Source: Maea johnstoni (taxonomy: Eukaryota > Annelida > Polychaeta > Spionida > Magelonidae). From it: DNA of 64,000 nucleotides. Positions within the stretch are counted from its first letter, which is position 1. The number at the start of each line of letters is the position of its first letter. The stretch is from NCBI GenBank assembly GCA_963942565.1, contig OZ012700.1, positions 5,734,567 to 5,798,566 on the forward strand. Direction: 5' to 3'. Under the pieces are notes generated by a model. It was not told where the DNA came from. It made no database searches and saw only the letters and a list, made by a program, of their open reading frames with translations. Shown here one piece after another: positions 11,417-22,770 of this stretch. Position numbers and translations under genes: made by a program.

Positions 11417-11429
11417 TGCTGAGTCAGCA
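11417..11429. promoter_or_regulatory. Perfect T-MARE palindrome
   Basis: TGCTGAGTCAGCA is the exact 13-bp consensus Maf recognition element of the TPA-responsive type. It lies in non-repeat DNA with 'gattgactctgagtggg' just upstream. In vivo use is unknown. Confidence 0.5.
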
Positions 11430-11827
11430 TTTTTTATGATGCCATGCTGTTTTGCGTCCCAGTCTCATGAATTGTGCTGAGTTGAATGTCGAGATTGCCT
11501 GACGGGGAATTGAGACAGACTTTCCTGTTTGAACTGCTATTCATATAGTACACGCATCTCATTAAATCAAAACCTCACTTCCATAATCATTACAGCTCAA
11601 AACATGCAAAACTTATGATATATCGCTTACACTGAATAGATCACTTAGATTAATAATTCATCATTAACAACTATGTTTTGTTAGGTTTCCCTGCACAATA
11701 TTTGAATGAAATCTCAAGTGAAGGCTTATATTATGCCTTATAGTTTGTTAAGCCATATCAGAATCAGGGGTCTGACGTCATGTCAAATTACCCTTTTAAT
11801 ACATATAATTGAAATATATATGTAGCT

Positions 11828-11906
11828 TATCCCTTATGCTGCTGGTGGCTAATTTGGTCAATACAAAATCGTGCAAAAAAAACTTTAAAAGAATGACTGA
11901 AACCGT
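11828..11906 (+). mobile_element. Family A TTAA element, 5' fragment
   Basis: 'CCCTTATGCTGCTGGTGGCT' through 'atgactgaaacc', then the match stops. Confidence 0.75.
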
Positions 11907-12155
11907 CTGTAACTCATTAGGTAAATTCGGGAAGATTAAGTACATGTTAACATTGCCCGTTATGTGGGTCAAGCATATGTGTAACGTTCCTATTTATCTC
12001 ACCTGGGCAGCTGGGGATGCTCAGGTAACCAGTTTACAAGTCGCTGGAAAATGACTGGTCAAGTGGCACAATAATTGAATATCCTTACTGTATCAAGTTT
12101 CTTTTTTCTTTTCTATGTGCTACAGGCATGGATGGGTTAGAAGAGGTAGTTTTCT

Positions 12156-12369
12156 TTAACCCTTATGATGCTGGTGGATAATTTGCCCAATACAAGAATG
12201 ATGCAAAAAAAAACTGAAAAATGACTGGAACCCTGGCACATGGGCACTCATCTGAGAGTACTCAGCGAGAGCTTTCTAATGAGTAGCAACATGACAGGGT
12301 TTAGATGGTTTACAAAAATTGTTGCATCCTTGTACTTCGGACAAAATTAGCCTTAGCATTGGAAGTTAA
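12156..12369 (+). mobile_element. Family A TTAA element
   Basis: TTAA at 12156-12159 and 12366-12369. Full length, with 'gagagtactcagcgagagct' and 'accaacatgacagg' or close variants. Confidence 0.9.
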
Positions 12370-12636
12370 GCCCTACTATAGAATTTGGTATCCGCCCCTA
12401 TTATCGTCTCCCCGCCTGCGCTGCCTGCGCTTTTCATCAGTGGATTTTATCTACTTATCCAGGAAGTATAGCAATAACCCAACCATGATCTACACCTCTG
12501 GCAAAGCTGTAATATTCTGTGTCTCAAGTAATCTTCTTGATGGCTTCCTGGTAAAATTGCTGCTGTGTGGGGCGGATAATGTATTTGTCCTCTGCACGCA
12601 GGGACATGTCTTGTGCGTTAAAAATTGTCCTCGATG

Positions 12637-12849
12637 TTAACTCTACCAATGCTTAGGCTATGACTTTCATCCAAAACAAGGATGCAAATATTTTTTAAAA
12701 CCGTATTAATCCTGTCATGTTGGTATTAATTAGGTACTCTTACTGAGTACTCTCAGATGAGTATCCATTTGGCAGGGTTTCAGTCATTTTTCAGGTTTTT
12801 TGCGTCATTTTGTATTGGCCAAATTTGCCAACAGCAGCATAATGGTTAA
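12637..12849 (-). mobile_element. Family A TTAA element
   Basis: TTAA at 12637-12640 and 12846-12849, in reverse orientation, with 'tcagatgagtatccattt' and 'tttttcaggttttttgcg'. Confidence 0.9.
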
Positions 12850-12892
12850 GATTTGTTATTTCATTTATTGTCTTTTTTCTGCCTTATTCAGG

Positions 12893-13095
12893 CTAAGACG
12901 GGACAAGCTAGTTGTAATTGTTTTTGGAAAGTGGTTCCACCCTAGACTATATAGTCTCCAAGTCCCATTAGTGCTTCTGCAATAAAAAAGAAAACCTTGG
13001 AATAATATGTTAAGAGTAGGGAATTTCTTCCCGTTTGCGGTTTCTATCTCATCTTGATGTGACCTATGCTGTTTAAAGTAACATGAAAAAAAACC
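12893..13095 (+). mobile_element. SINE family S1, degraded fragment
   Basis: Shares 'cttctgcaa', 'gtagggaatttcttcccg' and 'gtttctatctcatc.tgatgt' with the body of the intact S1 at 8603. The tRNA head is not recognisable. Confidence 0.55.
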
Positions 13096-13399
13096 CACAA
13101 TGCTCTCCCCCTGAAAAACAAGAATAATGCGTTGGCCTACACGGAGACCAGCTCGTAATAACCCTAGGGAAATAGGCAATCTTCCTCCCTTACAGCAGAC
13201 CTCGTATAATGGTGGCAGGTCCGCGATAGACCAAAGTGAATGAGAAATGGCCGTCCAGGAGGAGAATATTATTCATAGCGGAGTAACAAAATGCCGACCT
13301 TTTGTGGCCGATTCTATTATCGATAAGGTGAATTTGATATGACAGTGCAACATGACTGTTGTTACTGGGGTCATTGCTGTCAAAAAGATGGATGCAACA

Positions 13400-13426
13400 G
13401 CGATGAAAATTTTCAATTTTCATCGC
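13400..13426. other. Perfect 12-bp hairpin
   Basis: GCGATGAAAATT (13400-13411), loop ttc, then its exact complement (13415-13426). It lies in a less AT-rich, repeat-free block (13190-13440). Role unknown. Confidence 0.6.
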
Positions 13427-13562
13427 ATGTCAGTGGTCGATTATTCATGTTTGTCATTTGTATGTGTCTAGTGGGATTAGTGTCTGCATAGATGTTATAC
13501 TACTATGTATCAGAAATTCTGAGCTTTGTTGATTTTATAACTGCGCAGGATAACAGGGGTTC

Positions 13563-13745
13563 TTAACCCTTTTCAATGTAATGCTAAAGCTACTTTTGTC
13601 CAAAGCACACGGATGCAAAGATTTTCTGAAAATCATTTTAACCCTGTCATATTGGTATTTATTGGATAGCTCTCGCAGAGAACTTTTAGATGAGAGCCCA
13701 TGTGCCAGGGTTTCAGATATTCTGCATTTTTTTGCATTTTTTCAG
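13563..13745 (-). mobile_element. Family A TTAA element, 3'-truncated
   Basis: TTAACCCTTTTCAATG at the left. The body runs to 'gccagggtttcag' and then breaks down in T-rich DNA. Confidence 0.8.
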
Positions 13746-14028
13746 GTGACTACATTAATGAAAAATGTTAAAACAAGAAATCATAATATTTGAGAAATAT
13801 GGGTAAAAGGATATTTTGTGACAACTCCCAGCTGCTTGATACAGAGCCTGTAGGTATATTCTCATCACTGCTAAGCTTCAGCGTGCTGGTTGGGTGTATC
13901 ATGCAGCTGTTTTTCTGGGGAAATTGTTTTTATTGATTGTGTTTTAATGATGCTTCAGAGCCGCCCTTAAGTCAGGGAGCTGGGATGAGTAGGCATTACA
14001 TTACGTGACCACCATCTGAAGGCATCTT

Positions 14029-14236
14029 TTAACCCTTCCAATGTTGAGATTACTTTGATCCAAAGAACAAATAGATACAAAGATTTTTGATTACCATCCA
14101 AACCCAGTCATGTTGGTATTCATTAGAAAATCCTCGCAGAGTACTCTCAGATGAGTACCCATTCGCCAGGGTTTTAATCATTTTCAGTGTTTTTTGCATC
14201 ATTATTACTAGCCAAATTAGCCAGCATTAGGGTTAA
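14029..14236 (-). mobile_element. Family A TTAA element (left arm of an inverted pair)
   Basis: TTAACCCTTCCAATGTTGAG (14029) through 'attagggTTAA' (14236). The next family A copy begins about 4 bp away in the opposite orientation. Confidence 0.9.
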
Positions 14237-14240
14237 CCTG

Positions 14241-14440
14241 TAAAACTTATGCTGCTGGTGGCTCATTTGGCCAATATAAAATGGTGCAAAAAACCTTTAA
14301 AAATTACTGAAATCCTGGCACATTGGTACTCATCTGAGAGCTTTCCAATGAATACCAACATGACAGGGATTAGATGATTTTCAAAGATCTTTGCATCCTT
14401 GTGCTCAGGACGAAAGTAGCCTCAGCATTGGAAGGGTTAA
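14241..14440 (+). mobile_element. Family A TTAA element (right arm of an inverted pair)
   Basis: 'acttatgctgctggtggctc' through 'CATTGGAAGGGTTAA' (14440). Together with the preceding copy it forms a roughly 200-bp inverted repeat. Confidence 0.88.
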
Positions 14441-14454
14441 TGCCTTCATGTAGT

Positions 14455-14650
14455 GGGGGGCCTGCCCTGATGGCTGTGTGGACTAAAGCGTTGCCACTGA
14501 CTGCTAGCCATCCCTCATCACTGCCCAGGTTCAAATGCCGGCTGGGCTGTGTCAGAAAGTTGCCAGTGACTTTGGGATGGGTTTTGGTTTTCGTCTGGTC
14601 CTCTGGTTTCCTCCACTACTCACAACTGGCTAGTCAAAACTGATCTGCAA
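14455..14650 (+). mobile_element. SINE family S2 copy
   Basis: Head 'GGCCTGCCCTGATGGC' with an A-box-like 'GTGGACTAAAGCG' and a B-box-like 'GGTTCAAATGCC', then 'gaaagttgccagtgacttt' and 'tggtttcctccactactcac'. Confidence 0.8.
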
Positions 14651-15202
14651 TTAATATAGCAGTAAATGACATAATCAAAATTCCAAATTCACGTAGTGGC
14701 TTCAAAAGACTTAAATATTATTTGGTAATAATTTTCTCCCTTAGAACATATTTTTGGTAAATATCTGAAAAAAAAATGTTCATCCTTTTGAAATGAATAA
14801 AGATATATCGATTCAGATCCAGTCAGACCTGATGAGAAAGACCAGAGACTCAAATGGCTTTTTAATCAATTAGTTGTACTTACTGGAAAATTTGATAAGA
14901 TATGATTGTTATGAAAATGATTAACTGAAATAAAATGATGAGATTAACTAAAGAGGATATGCCTATCCTTAAACCAGTCACGTTTCTTGCTGTTTGACCG
15001 ACAAACATATTTTTCATTTTAGGCCTGCATGATGATGAATTCTCTACTATCTTATTGATTGAACGACTGTGCTCAGGTTTCTGTACTAACAACCCTGGAA
15101 GATTGCTGGTTTCATGTCACCCCCGATTATCACGAACGTTTAGCATGAAAGAGATGTCGCACGTAACAAGCCAGTGGAAGCCTCTCTGCTCTCAATTCAA
15201 AT

Positions 15203-15442
15203 AACCCATTCATGCCTGTGACGTTAATTCAAAAAACGCCTTACCATAATGATGATATTTCTGCAACATTAGAAATTTTCAGAAAATATTTGAAGGGGAA
15301 GTGTACTTCAGATTCAACCCTACAACTCCCCTTCAAATATTTTGTGAATTTATGAGTAGCTTTGAAGTTATTTTCAAAAATGAAATAGTTGCAGACGACA
15401 TTTGTTTAGAAGATGATCTGCATGCAGACATGAATGGGTTAA
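15203..15442 (+). mobile_element. Family B TTAA element
   Basis: 'aacccattcatgcc' through 'acatgaatgggTTAA' (15439-15442). The internal inverted pair is 'aaaatatttgaaggggaag' and 'ctccccttcaaatattttg'. Confidence 0.88.
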
Positions 15443-16660
15443 GTGACTAATCTTTGCTCATCTGTCAAACGCGACCTGTAGTTAAATCCTTGTCAATTAC
15501 TGGCTTCAGATGGCAATGATGGATGTGCTTTTCCAGCCAATCACTGTAATTGGTGTAATTAACTGCGGTCCTGAAAAGTCTTTGAGCCAATCAGAATAAT
15601 TGGAAGTATTTACTGCAATGGAGTAGTGACAGGATCTGCAAGATCTGTTTGATGTTATATCATTGCTCTATAATCTTGGAATGTATTCAAAATTCAAGAG
15701 AGGGATGTTAGAAAACTGTATTATTGGCAAATAACCACTAAACCAAACAAGTTATTGAAGAAAAAATTATGCATTGAATGATGAATTTCTTAGTGAAACC
15801 TGCCCAATTAAATTCATTACAGCCAATAGGTCACCATGAAAATTGATGACTGAATCTGTGATACTCTTGAAATAACTTGAGAAAAATGCATCGATAATAT
15901 ATCTGCTACCGTTATTCTCAAAAGATTTTATTTGTAGATATCACCAACAAATTTCAAGCCATTTTGGGTCTTTACTAAAAACATCTTTGTATCTTAAATT
16001 CCTTATTATATACTTATACTACTTTTGTTTCTCAGGAGTGCATATTCATATTTTATACCAGGGGCAATCTATTTATAAATATACCTCTGTTAATACTAAG
16101 CCTTCATTCATTAAACACTTTGAAACATCAAACAGATGTTGCTGTTTTGTTAGAAATGGATGACAATTAACTGACCTAACCAATCCATTCCGCAAGTGGC
16201 TCAAATAGGCTTGACAATTTGGTGAGAGCGTTTTTACAATTTAAGTAACTTTTGAGAAAATTACGAAAGCAAGAAATAAGTTAAAATCTGAACATCTATC
16301 CTCCATCAAATATTTTGAGAATTCATTAATCTACAAGTTTTAAAAAATATATTATGTTTTTTACATGAGTACAGAGACTTCAACTCATTTAATCTATGTC
16401 TCTGACGAGTATTATAACATTTTTCCTGAGGCATGTTTGAGAGTGACTTAGGCTTTCGTGGGTTAAACCTTTCCCAAGATGCAATACTGATGTAGCAGGA
16501 CTCGATCTACAGCTATCTCACAGTAAGATCATAGCCTCAATTACACCAGAGGCTTTGCGTAAAGCCGCTGATTGTTGCTGTATAAACCAGCCATTAGCAT
16601 CTCCAGAATAGGGCTTTACTATCTTCATTATTGTGATTGACTTGTTAGGAGTCAAATGTG
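15443..16660. other. AT-rich stretch without a recognised feature
   Basis: No ORF or clear repeat was recognised beyond faint family B similarity near 16260-16330. Confidence 0.5.
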
Positions 16661-16663
16661 AAG

Positions 16664-16937
16664 GGATCCGCCTTGTCCTAATGGTTACGATACCTATGGC
16701 ATGCCAAAATGATATTTATTTAACTCTCAAAATATCATGCATCTTTCAAAATATCATTCAACTTTGTTAAAAATATTGTGCAACTTTCAAAATATGATAC
16801 AACTTTTAGAAATATATCATATAACTCAGGAAGGATGTATATTTTTTTAGAACATGTTTAATGACCTCAGAGCAGTCATGGGTGTTCTCAGGTTCTAGTC
16901 TATGTTGGATACCAATAGGGAGGTTGGCCTGGTTTCG
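16664..16937 (+). mobile_element. SINE family S1, interrupted copy
   Basis: The head 'gggatccgccttgtcctaat' with 'ggttacgatacc' (16664-16697) is separated by about 180 bp of 'caa(c/a)t.tcaaaatat' direct repeats from the rest ('caggttctagtctatgttgg', 'ggttggcctggtt'). Confidence 0.55.
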
Positions 16938-17004
16938 TTCATTTTTTAGGTTTTTTGCATCATTTAGTATCGGACAAATTTGCTACCTGCAGCATAAGGG
17001 TTAA
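16938..17004 (-). mobile_element. Family A TTAA element, end fragment
   Basis: 'aggttttttgcatcatttag' through 'cagcataagggTTAA' (17001-17004), abutting the S1 fragment. Confidence 0.75.
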
Positions 17005-17162
17005 AAGGAGTTTTTTTTTTGTAAAGGATGGGTACTTAACACAGATTTTGGTTCCCTGAGTTAAGGAAAGCAGGAAACATTTACCCAATGCTGCAGGCTC
17101 TCTTGATATAAAGACAGAAAAAACTATAAACACTATGAATTTTTTATGAACAAATCGGAAAA

Positions 17163-17417
17163 CTTTGAACCCATGAGCTTGTTCTATTTCCTCGCTGTCT
17201 CACAACCAATGAAAATCATTTGATTTGTGCGCTGGGATTTTTTGTTGGCTTTCCGCTTCACTATAGCATCTCAAGGGGGTTCCAAACTGCAAAACCTTGA
17301 ACCCATGAGCTTGTTCTATTTCCTTGCTGTCTCTCAACCAATGAAAATGATTGGATTTGTGCGCTGGGATTTAGTTGGATATTTTGCTTCGCTGTAGTGT
17401 CTCAAGGGGGTTTTCAG
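17163..17417. repeat. 131-bp tandem duplication
   Basis: Two close direct copies repeat 'ttgaacccatgagcttgttc', 'caaccaatgaaaat', 'gatttgtgcgctgggatt' and 'tctcaagggggtt'. Confidence 0.9.
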
Positions 17418-17587
17418 CTCTTAGTAATCATAGTATCCCCTGCCCGAGTAATTCCATCCCACGCAAAGCCGAGCTTGAAGGTGTGCGTGAGGTGAATGTA
17501 GTAAAATAAAAGGGAGGGGGGGACTGTAACATTGTAACAGATGGAATGGTTGGATTCGAAGATTAGATTATCTGTGGAGTAACTGGA

Positions 17588-17793
17588 TTAGCCCATTAAT
17601 GCTCATTGCAAAAGCAGCCTGACAGTTTTGATGAAATCTTACAGGCAAAAGCATATTTTAGAAAACATTTGATAGAGAAATGTTAATTAAGACATTGCTA
17701 GAAACTCTCCTTAATTTTTTTTTGTTAAATCATTCTTATTACAAAGTTCCAGACGACAATTTCTTGAGGAACTCTTACGCATAAATTGATTAA
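17588..17793 (+). mobile_element. Family B TTAA element
   Basis: 'agcccattaatgctcattgc', 'gatgaaatcttacaggcaaa', 'agacgacaatttcttgagga' and 'aactctta.gcataaattgat' follow the family B order. The terminal TTAAs are mutated. Confidence 0.8.
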
Positions 17794-18164
17794 GCTATTC
17801 TTGCCTGCAGTGCCCAGATGAGGTCTGACAACATTGGTATTATTTTTCCAACAAAATATCCAAATCAGAAATGTTGATCAGAAGTAAACCCCCTCCAATA
17901 TGCTAGAGATTTCACCTTGAGAACTACCATTTGGGTAAGTAATGGTTTTGAAAGTAAATAAAGAATGAATTCATAATGAATATACAAAATATTTAATGTT
18001 TTGTATATTCGTATGATTTTCCACCAATCTTGAGATCACTGCTGATTATGACATGGTAGACTTAGAAAAAGAAAGATTCAAAAACAATCAATCTTATCCA
18101 GGAATTCTAACACTAAAAACGGTTGGCAAGCCTAAGAATCAAACAAAGGCAGTTCTGTTGTTTA

Positions 18165-18396
18165 TTAACCCATTGACACTTGGGAGTTCCACTAGAAAGT
18201 ATCGTCTGCTACTTTCATACTTTTGAAAATAACTTTGGAATAAAGCGAAAGTTCACAAAATATTTGAAGGAGAGTTGTTGTTTGACTTCTGATTTACATT
18301 TCTCCTTCAAATATTTTTCCCCAAAATGCTTTTGGTAGAAAAATATTTCCAAAATTGTCAGGCCTGTTTTGGTTGCTCTGAGTGTAAATGGGTTAA
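18165..18396 (-). mobile_element. Full-length family B TTAA element (232 bp)
   Basis: TTAACCCATTGACACTTGG (18165) through 'GAGTGTAAATGGGTTAA' (18396). Imperfect terminal inverted repeats begin TTAACCCATT. An internal inverted pair, 'aaaatatttgaaggagag' and 'ctccttcaaatattttt', is typical of the family. Confidence 0.9.
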
Positions 18397-18581
18397 CAAA
18401 GTGGTGGGAAGCATCTGTGACCAGTTACTCAATACCATTTTAGTTGATCTAGTTTTTTGCTTGATAATCGTAGAAATCATGGTAAATGTGGCGCTGTCTG
18501 CACAACAGCTGTCTGGTATCCTATTGCTGGATCAATTCACAGCCAAACTAAATCACTTAGTGAGATAAGCACCCTATCCCA

Positions 18582-18765
18582 TTAACCCTTATGCTGCTGG
18601 TGGCTAATTTGGCGATTACAAAATGATGCAAAAAACCTGTGAAATGACAGAGTACTCAGCGAAAGCTATCCAATGAATACCAACATGACAGGCTTTAGAT
18701 GTTTTTGAAAAACCTTCGCCTCCGTGTGTTTTGGACAAAAGTAGCCTCAACTTTAGAAGAGTTAA
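18582..18765 (+). mobile_element. Family A TTAA element
   Basis: TTAA at 18582-18585 and 18762-18765. About 25 bp around the 'gggtactcatc' segment are missing. Confidence 0.88.
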
Positions 18766-18831
18766 TAACAAGTGAAAATTGTCGTCTGCATCTGGTGTAT
18801 TTTTGGCCATAACGTTGTAACAAAGCTTGAA

Positions 18832-18900
18832 TTTACAAAATATTTGAAGGAGATTTGTTTGTTTGGTTCTGTTTTACATTTCTCCTTCAGATTTTGTAGG
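18832..18900 (-). mobile_element. Family B core fragment
   Basis: 'aaaatatttgaaggaga' and 'tacatttctccttcaga' only. Confidence 0.5.
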
Positions 18901-18967
18901 AAAATGTCATAGATAATCTAGTTGCACTTAAAAGTATAGATGACTCCTATGGTATACTCTGCCAATG

Positions 18968-19141
<174 letters not shown>

Positions 19142-19573
19142 AAATGTATGTATAGTATTAACAATATTAACTATCAGTATCTCTGCAAGGCCAGAAGGGT
19201 GTACATGTTAGTATTAGCTTTAAATACAGGACATATGCATTAGCGTACTACTCTGGGCTATCCGGACTATTACAAGTGTCTAGCCTGCTACAGCTATTGT
19301 CTGAGCCATATTAAGATTGGCGCTTGGTGTTATCCTGTGTTTGCGAGATTGATGTGTATTCGGTCAAAGTAGTCAAACATTTCGCCCCGCGCTTGGGTGT
19401 TCTGCCAGGCGGAAAAGTTGCCGATAACGCGCTCTCCTGGCCACAAAGGTGGGAATCGACCTTACGTCAATAGCCAAACGTGTGAAATAAATTGTATTTC
19501 ATGCTCCCATGATCTTGGTTTGATGAACGTCAGCTTGGATTGGGATGTAGATATGCGCTATGGATATTCTACA

Positions 19574-19789
19574 TTAACCCATTCACTGCTGGTTGCTAAT
19601 TTGGTCAATGTGAAATGATGAGAAAAAGCTAGAGAAATGAATGAAACCAATGGCAAATGGGTACTCATCTGATAGTACCCAGCAAGAGTTTTCCAACTAA
19701 TACCAACATGACAGGGTTATGATGATTTTCATAATTTTTTGGCTTTTTTGTGCGTTCGGCGAAAATAACTTCAGCATCAGAAAGGTTAA
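19574..19789 (+). mobile_element. Family A TTAA element, older copy
   Basis: TTAA at 19574-19577 and 19786-19789. Divergent but colinear: 'gctaatttggtcaat', 'gggtactcatctgatagtac', 'accaacatgacaggg'. Confidence 0.85.
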
Positions 19790-20097
19790 AACTGCCAGCC
19801 TGTTTGCCCCTGTGCAATTGAAAATACCAGTAACTGAATTGGATAGTAGAGAATTGGAGAAATATTTCCCTTCAGGCTTCCTCTTAGGGGAAGTATGTTT
19901 ATGTTTTTGTGTTTTAGAGCCATACTTGCTCTAATTGCTCTTCTTGGAGCAAGACATTGAAGAACATTTTTCATTCCCGTAACCTAGCTGCAGGCTGAAG
20001 GATTGAGGAATATTTTCATCCTTGTGGCGTGAAGGGTGAAAGAGAAAATCAAACCATGTATTTACCATTGATGTTACTATAATTGTTAATTATTTAC

Positions 20098-20154
<57 letters not shown>

Positions 20155-20279
20155 CATCATCCTCATTATTATTATATCATTATCAATTTTTTTATTTTTT
20201 ATATCTATTATCATTATTACTACTACTACTACTTTTACTACTACTACTAGTACTACTACTACTACTGCTACTGCTACTG

Positions 20280-20345
<66 letters not shown>
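20098..20345. repeat. (ATT)n then (TAC)n trinucleotide arrays
   Basis: About 55 bp of ATT repeats (20098-20155) are followed by about 130 bp of TAC/ACT repeats (20217-20345). Confidence 0.95.
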
Positions 20346-20907
20346 ATGCAAGATTGCAACATATGGTCTTGTTCCTTTGAATTTATGTAGATTACAGTGA
20401 ACCAAATGTTTAGCTAACGATGGTGTTAAATCCATAGGGGTATGTGTTTGCGTTGACAGTTTTCGCTGTACTGATGTACAGAAGGTCATTATCGTAATTA
20501 CAATATGACAAAACGGGAACCCAGCTATTACCGGGAACTCCAGGCTGACGTAGTGACAATCCAAATATCACCATGCTAATAGTTTGATGATGCACTGGTG
20601 GAATCATATTACTGATGTTATTTTATTAGTTAGTGGAAATATGGGTCAGCATAACTGCATCGGCGGGTGTAGGGAAAGGCTATCTTAATTGTCAGGATAT
20701 TAGGGCAGATTGGGTGTGTGATGGGACCATCAAAAGTCTATACATACCCCCTGCACCCTAGAATACCCTAAGATACCACCCTTTTCTGATCATCAAGTAT
20801 TGGTTCTCTATTGATACACAGTTGAACATGTGCATAGGCATGAATGTTGATCTACCTGATGTTTTTCCCTGGGTACCATTCTTGCTCAGTTGATTTCATG
20901 TTGACAG

Positions 20908-21360
20908 GGCCTGCCCTGATTGCAGAGTGGTCTAAGGCATGGCCACTGACTGCTTGCTGTCTATAAACACTGTCAGGGTTCGGATCCAGCACACTAAGAA
21001 AGTTGCCAGCGACTTGGGTTGGGGTTTGCTGGTATTTTTCCTGCATAGTTGATATCATGTTATCTAGGCCTGCCCCAATAGCAGAGTGGTCTTAAGCATT
21101 GCCACTGACTGCTTGCTGTCTATCGACACAGCCAAGGTACGGATCCAGCACAGGGCATGTAAGAGAGTTGCCAGTGACTTGGGGTTAGGTGGCATCTAAG
21201 CCTTTGCCACTGACTACTCACTGTCTCTCACTACTGTCAGGGTTTGAATCTTACTTCGACTTGTGAGAAAGTTGCCAGAGACTATGAAATAAGTGGTGTT
21301 TTTTCGGGTTCGCCAGTTTCCTTCGCCGATTAACCCTGCCTAGTCATGACTTAGCCTCTA
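20908..21360 (+). mobile_element. Three SINE S2 units head to tail
   Basis: Unit one starts 'ggcctgccctgattgcagag' and has A-box 'GTGGTCTAAGGC' and B-box 'GGTTCGGATCC' (to about 21065). Unit two starts 'ggcctgccccaatagcagag' (21068). Unit three lacks its first bases ('ctaagcctttgccactgact', 21196 on) and carries the S2 tail. All share 'gagaaagttgccag.gact' or close variants. S2 is a tRNA-derived SINE by its split promoter boxes. Confidence 0.8.
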
Positions 21361-21847
21361 CTTGGCAGAAAATTTATGATAGATGAAATTCACGAAACTC
21401 CAGCCTTTAATTCTGATCAATCTCTCAGTCACTGGAGTTCAATGTCCAAAGAAAAGAGAAATTGATCATTGGCCATTTCTTGGGTTTGATAATTGAAACC
21501 CCAAGATGGGGTAGTGGGGTTTCGGTTTGAGCACCACACAATAAGTCACAATAGATGAGGAATGTGTATACAGGCACAAACTATTCAGGAGGATGCATTT
21601 ATGAGCGAGTCCTCTAGTTCTCCGAGTGGATACAGCGAAAAGGACCTGTCATATTGCAACAAATGGTCAAGTTGTACTCAATATATATGGATTAATTACT
21701 GGTTTTAAGCGTGGATTAATTTTGGAAAAGTCCAAAAACAGCATCAACTGATTCACGAAACTAGAACTGTTTCCTTGGATAAATAATTGGAAAAGTATAT
21801 ATATATAAAAGTGTTTGTAGTACGTAAAATCGGAAATAATTTTGAAA

Positions 21848-22249
21848 ATGTCGGAAAATCGGGGTAGTACGACGCCACGTCTGGTCAGCATAGGAGCATC
21901 CAGTAGTGTCACTTCTGGCTCCTACGCCACTACCACAGGAAATACACTAAAGAAAGGCTCCAGCAGCTACAACATACTTGAACGCATCGAGAAAAAGCTT
22001 GACAAAATGGACGTGGTTGTAGAAAAGGTTTCTAAGCTTGAGGCGGAGATGGTTGAGATGAAGGAAGCGGTGTTTTTGATCCATGAGGTGGTGAAGACGA
22101 AGGATATTGTGGCACAGGCGAAGGAACACATAGAGGACCTACAGCTAGAGCTGATGGAACTCAAACTGGAGGATGAGAAAAGACGCATTCAGCTGCAGGT
22201 CGAATCTCTTCTCTTTCCTAGGGTAATGTCTCTCTTAGTGCCTTTTTAA
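21848..22249 (+). CDS. Coiled-coil ORF, probable LINE ORF1 fragment
   Basis: An ATG-started ORF of 133 codons with coding-like composition. Residues 1-37 are Ser/Thr/Gly-rich. From about residue 40 a heptad-patterned helix runs, with segments ILERIEKKLDKMD, VSKLEAEMVEMK, AQAKEHIEDLQ and ELMELKLEDEKRR. This layout resembles the N-terminal coiled coil of ORF1 proteins of L2/CR1-type LINEs, but the RNA-binding part is absent. The last about 15 codons fall in the tandem array that follows, so the true end may be earlier. It could instead be the first exon of an unrecognised gene: AGG/GTAATG at 22222 would be a usable donor. It does not match any Scribble segment I know. Confidence 0.35.
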   Translation: MSENRGSTTPRLVSIGASSSVTSGSYATTTGNTLKKGSSSYNILERIEKKLDKMDVVVEKVSKLEAEMVEMKEAVFLIHEVVKTKDIVAQAKEHIEDLQLELMELKLEDEKRRIQLQVESLLFPRVMSLLVPF

Positions 22250-22770
22250 TCCTTCCAATGTTCAGGCTACTTTCAACCAAAGCACTAGGAGGCAACGAAT
22301 TTTGAAAACCATCTAAACCCTGTCATGTTGGTACTCATTGGCTAGCTCTCTGGTTGAGTTCTAATTCAGCTGCAGGTCGAATCCCTTCTATTTCCTAGGG
22401 TAATGATTCTAATAGTCCTTTTTAATCCCCTTCCAATGCTCAGGCTATGCTCGTCCAAAGCACAATGAGGCAAAGATTTTCATTGGATAGCTCTCTCGGA
22501 GTGCTTTTAGATGAATACCCATTCTTCTCTTTCCTAGGGTAATGTCTCTCTTAGTCCTTTTTAACGCTTCCAATGCTCAGGCTACTTTCGTCCAAAGCAT
22601 AAGGAGGCAAAGATTTTTGAAAACCATCTAAACCCTATCATGTTGGTACTCATTGGATAGCTCTGGTTGAGTTCTAATTTGGCTGCAGGTCGAACCCTTC
22701 TCTATCCTAGGGTAATGTCTCGCTTTAGTCTTCTTTAACCCTTCCAATGCTCAGGCTATTTTCCTACATA
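22190..22770 (-). repeat. Tandem amplification of ORF tail plus family A element
   Basis: Three to four units of about 150-180 bp. Each joins 'ctgcaggtcgaa.c', 'ttctctttcctagggtaatg' and 'ttagtcctttttaa' to the first half of a reversed family A element ('ccttccaatgctcaggctac' onward). A family A insertion into a TTAA next to the coiled-coil ORF was evidently followed by local tandem duplication. Confidence 0.8.

Noticed and set aside
12305-12640. 111-codon plus-strand ORF
   Set aside because: Its first third is a family A element in translation, and the rest has no recognised domain.
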